Virus record (IMG/VR): IMGVR_UViG_3300021356_000039
Coordinates: 1-44,521 of that record
Length of the DNA stretch: 44,521 nt
Origin: a virus
Strand: one strand, 5' to 3'
Shown here: one piece after another, positions 43,654-44,521 of the stretch
How the letters are laid out: each line of letters opens with the position of its first letter
How positions within the stretch are numbered: the first letter of the stretch is position 1
Position numbers and translations under genes: made by a program
The notes under the pieces: generated by a model
What the model saw: only the letters and a program-made list of their open reading frames with translations
Told to the model about the DNA's origin: nothing
Database searches by the model: none

Positions 43654-43720
43654 CCCCTGAGCACATTTTAGAGAGTAACTTAGGAGTATCTTCAGAGATA
43701 CTTTACAGCGTATTCAGGGG
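43654..43720. repeat. Nested inverted repeats
   Basis: Outer arms CCCCTGA (43654-43660) and TCAGGGG (43714-43720) enclose a perfect 7 bp hairpin, AGTATCT-TCAG-AGATACT (43685-43702). The structure could form in DNA or in an RNA from either strand. Confidence 0.7.
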
Positions 43721-43723
43721 GTA

Positions 43724-43756
43724 TTATCCACATCTTTTTCCACAAGCTGTGGATAA
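43724..43756. promoter_or_regulatory. Cluster of three DnaA-box-like 9-mers
   Basis: TTATCCACA at 43724-43732 is the classical bacterial DnaA box; TTTTCCACA at 43736-43744 is the form reported as typical for cyanobacteria; TTATCCACA recurs in inverse orientation at 43748-43756. The first and third boxes form a 9 bp inverted repeat; the second and third form a tight 6 bp hairpin. Confidence 0.6.
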
Positions 43757-43829
43757 CAACAAAAAACACAAAGCTATTAAAAAAAGGCTTTATTAAACGT
43801 TTTTAAGCATAATCCTTATATATTCAATG

Positions 43830-43864
43830 AAAAAAGGGGTCATTTCTGTTAAAAACGCCCCTTT
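43830..43864 (-). terminator. Intrinsic terminator after the 116-residue gene
   Basis: On the minus strand AAAGGGGC, an 18-base loop, then CCCCTTTTTT: a 7 bp stem followed by T residues, about 95 bases past the stop of the 116-residue gene. Confidence 0.65.
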
Positions 43865-43929
43865 GAGTAAGTGACGCGATCCTATGGATTGCTTTACTTT
43901 CAGTATCAGATAAGAGAGAGAATTGTCGA

Positions 43930-43954
43930 TGTCTTGTTGTAAACAAGCAAGACA
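43930..43954. repeat. Stem-loop directly after the 116-residue gene
   Basis: TGTCTTG (43930-43936) and CAAGACA (43948-43954) are perfect arms; an alternative inner stem CTTGTT/AACAAG is also possible. It starts six bases beyond the stop codon, without a U-run, so it may protect the mRNA end. Confidence 0.6.
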
Positions 43955-43959
43955 ACTAT

Positions 43960-44310
43960 TCAAGCGAAAGTGAATTCTCCGTTGAATTCTTCTACGTTGA
44001 AGACCTTACCCGTGATGGAAGATTCTGCAATCATCTTTCTTACATACCATTGAAAGTTCTTTTGAAAGATACCTTCCCCAGCAATACAGAAAGCATCACA
44101 TAGTGCATTGATTCTGCTCTTAGTTGTTTTAGATTGGACACCACCATCAAAGATAGTCATGTCTGTATCTGTCACAGTAGCAATCAAATTACCATGCAAA
44201 TAAACATTGGAATTGTTTGTTTCAGAGTCGAAGATTACAGAGGTGTTAGCATTAGTCCAGTTCTTATTTGCCTGGACTGCTTCACACATTTGCTTTTCGA
44301 TCTTACGCAT
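43960..44310 (-). CDS. Small conserved marine-phage protein, function unknown (116 residues)
   Basis: A 116-residue soluble protein of a kind I recall from many marine phages without a known role. Landmarks are KNWTNANTSVIFD (residues 16-28), VYLHGNLIATV (36-46), a TIFDGG turn (52-57), KTTKSRINALCDAFCI (60-75) and FQKNFQWYVRKM (82-93). Its leader of about 75 bases carries the second copy of the 23 bp leader element and a GGGG/CCCC hairpin (44340-44353); there is no Shine-Dalgarno sequence. Expression is probably early, like its neighbour. Confidence 0.75.
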   Translation of the reverse strand: MRKIEKQMCEAVQANKNWTNANTSVIFDSETNNSNVYLHGNLIATVTDTDMTIFDGGVQSKTTKSRINALCDAFCIAGEGIFQKNFQWYVRKMIAESSITGKVFNVEEFNGEFTFA

Positions 44311-44360
44311 GTTTGTTGTGAGTTTAGGAAAGGATTTGTGGGGTTGTGTCCCCTTACTGT

Positions 44361-44383
44361 TAGGACACTTTAGGGGCTACAGT
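44361..44383 (-). repeat. Leader element, copy 2 (before the 116-residue gene)
   Basis: The 23 bp counterpart of 43447-43469. It starts at the stop codon of the partial gene and lies about 50 bases upstream of the 116-residue start. Confidence 0.8.
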
Positions 44384-44521
44384 TAGGATACCTCTCCTCT
44401 GAGTTGTGCTACCTTTGCGGCGCTATATGCCTCAATGATAGTATAAACCATCTCTCCACTTAATCTATTCTCATCACAATAATATTCAACCGTATCTTCT
44501 AACAATTCAATCAGTTGTGAG
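44383..44521 (-). CDS. C-terminal part of a small phage protein (runs off right edge)
   Basis: The last 45 codons are present, reading SQLIELLEDTVEYYCDENRL, then SGEMVYTIIEAYSAAKVAQL, ending RGEVS, stop TAA. The pattern LLxxTVEYYCDExxxSGE is familiar to me from small cyanophage and cyanobacterial proteins of unknown function. The N-terminus and any promoter lie outside the window. Confidence 0.65.
   Translation of the reverse strand, partial: SQLIELLEDTVEYYCDENRLSGEMVYTIIEAYSAAKVAQLRGEVS

Larger units (their letters stand above)
43532..43829. other. Gene-free structured interval, candidate replication origin
   Basis: No convincing gene is seen on either strand between the 142-residue promoter and the terminator at 43830. 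The interval has inverted arms TGTCAAG (43574-43580) and CTTGACA (43606-43612), a hairpin GGCGA/TCGCC (43618-43642), a long stem at 43654-43720, a cluster of DnaA-box-like 9-mers at 43724-43756, and then an AT-rich tract from 43757 to 43829. This order of structured DNA, DnaA boxes and AT-rich DNA is like a bacterial origin. T4-like phages normally do not use DnaA, so the function is a hypothesis. Confidence 0.4.

Noticed and set aside
7-44521. tRNA genes, CRISPR arrays, insertion sequences, integrases and photosynthesis genes
   Set aside because: I looked for these on both strands by eye. No cloverleaf-like segment, spaced direct repeats, transposase or integrase motif, or photosynthesis gene was found; tRNA absence was not checked by computation.

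Overview
The window is part of a T4-like cyanomyovirus genome, most likely a phage of marine Synechococcus or Prochlorococcus. The evidence is protein-level resemblance, judged by eye from memory of the T4 proteins, to T4 neck and baseplate proteins (gp25, gp6, gp7, gp8, gp13, gp14, gp15, gp16). It also has cyanophage hallmarks: very large YHYH- and DUF4815-type structural proteins, Gly-X-Gln collagen-like fibres, and late promoters of the form NATAAATA. Every gene I accept is on the minus strand, so transcription runs from high to low coordinates. Both ends cut through genes.

Layout in the direction of transcription. (1) 44521-42367 is an early-type region: small conserved phage proteins, two near-consensus host sigma70 promoters (-35 TTGACA, 17 bp spacer), two intrinsic terminators, a repeated leader element, and a roughly 540 bp gene-free interval (43421-43959). 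That interval holds nested inverted repeats and three DnaA-box-like 9-mers beside an AT-rich tract, and is a candidate replication origin. (2) 42320-40260 holds a glycosyltransferase-like gene and five small or hypothetical genes behind another sigma70-type promoter. (3) 40219-23528 is the baseplate wedge block: gp25, gp6, a gp7 counterpart, a 3731-residue giant with a YHYH-like domain, and gp8. (4) 23521-15762 holds a 2509-residue DUF4815-type structural protein and a small coiled-coil protein. (5) 15735-11974 holds the neck, tail-completion and packaging genes gp13, gp14, gp15 and gp16 (small terminase). (6) 11960-1 is a fibre and adhesin cassette: three small proteins, a 690-residue fibre with a cupredoxin-like domain that keeps a full set of putative copper ligands, a small coiled-coil protein, an 1844-residue collagen-like fibre with an S74 chaperone, and three further fibre-like genes, the last cut by the window edge.

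The genes work together as one virion-assembly programme. Wedge proteins build the baseplate, the large structural proteins probably decorate it, the neck proteins and small terminase finish and fill the head, and the fibre cassette supplies host recognition. Late promoters with an extended form ATAAATA-N(0-1)-TAAAAA precede several of these genes, and two carry a perfect 14 bp palindrome just downstream that would form a 5' mRNA hairpin. The most interesting signals are the DnaA-box cluster, the copper-site fibre domain with a ligandless relative in the giant baseplate protein, the shared DGGSF-type C-termini of three consecutive proteins, and several unusual terminator and promoter arrangements.
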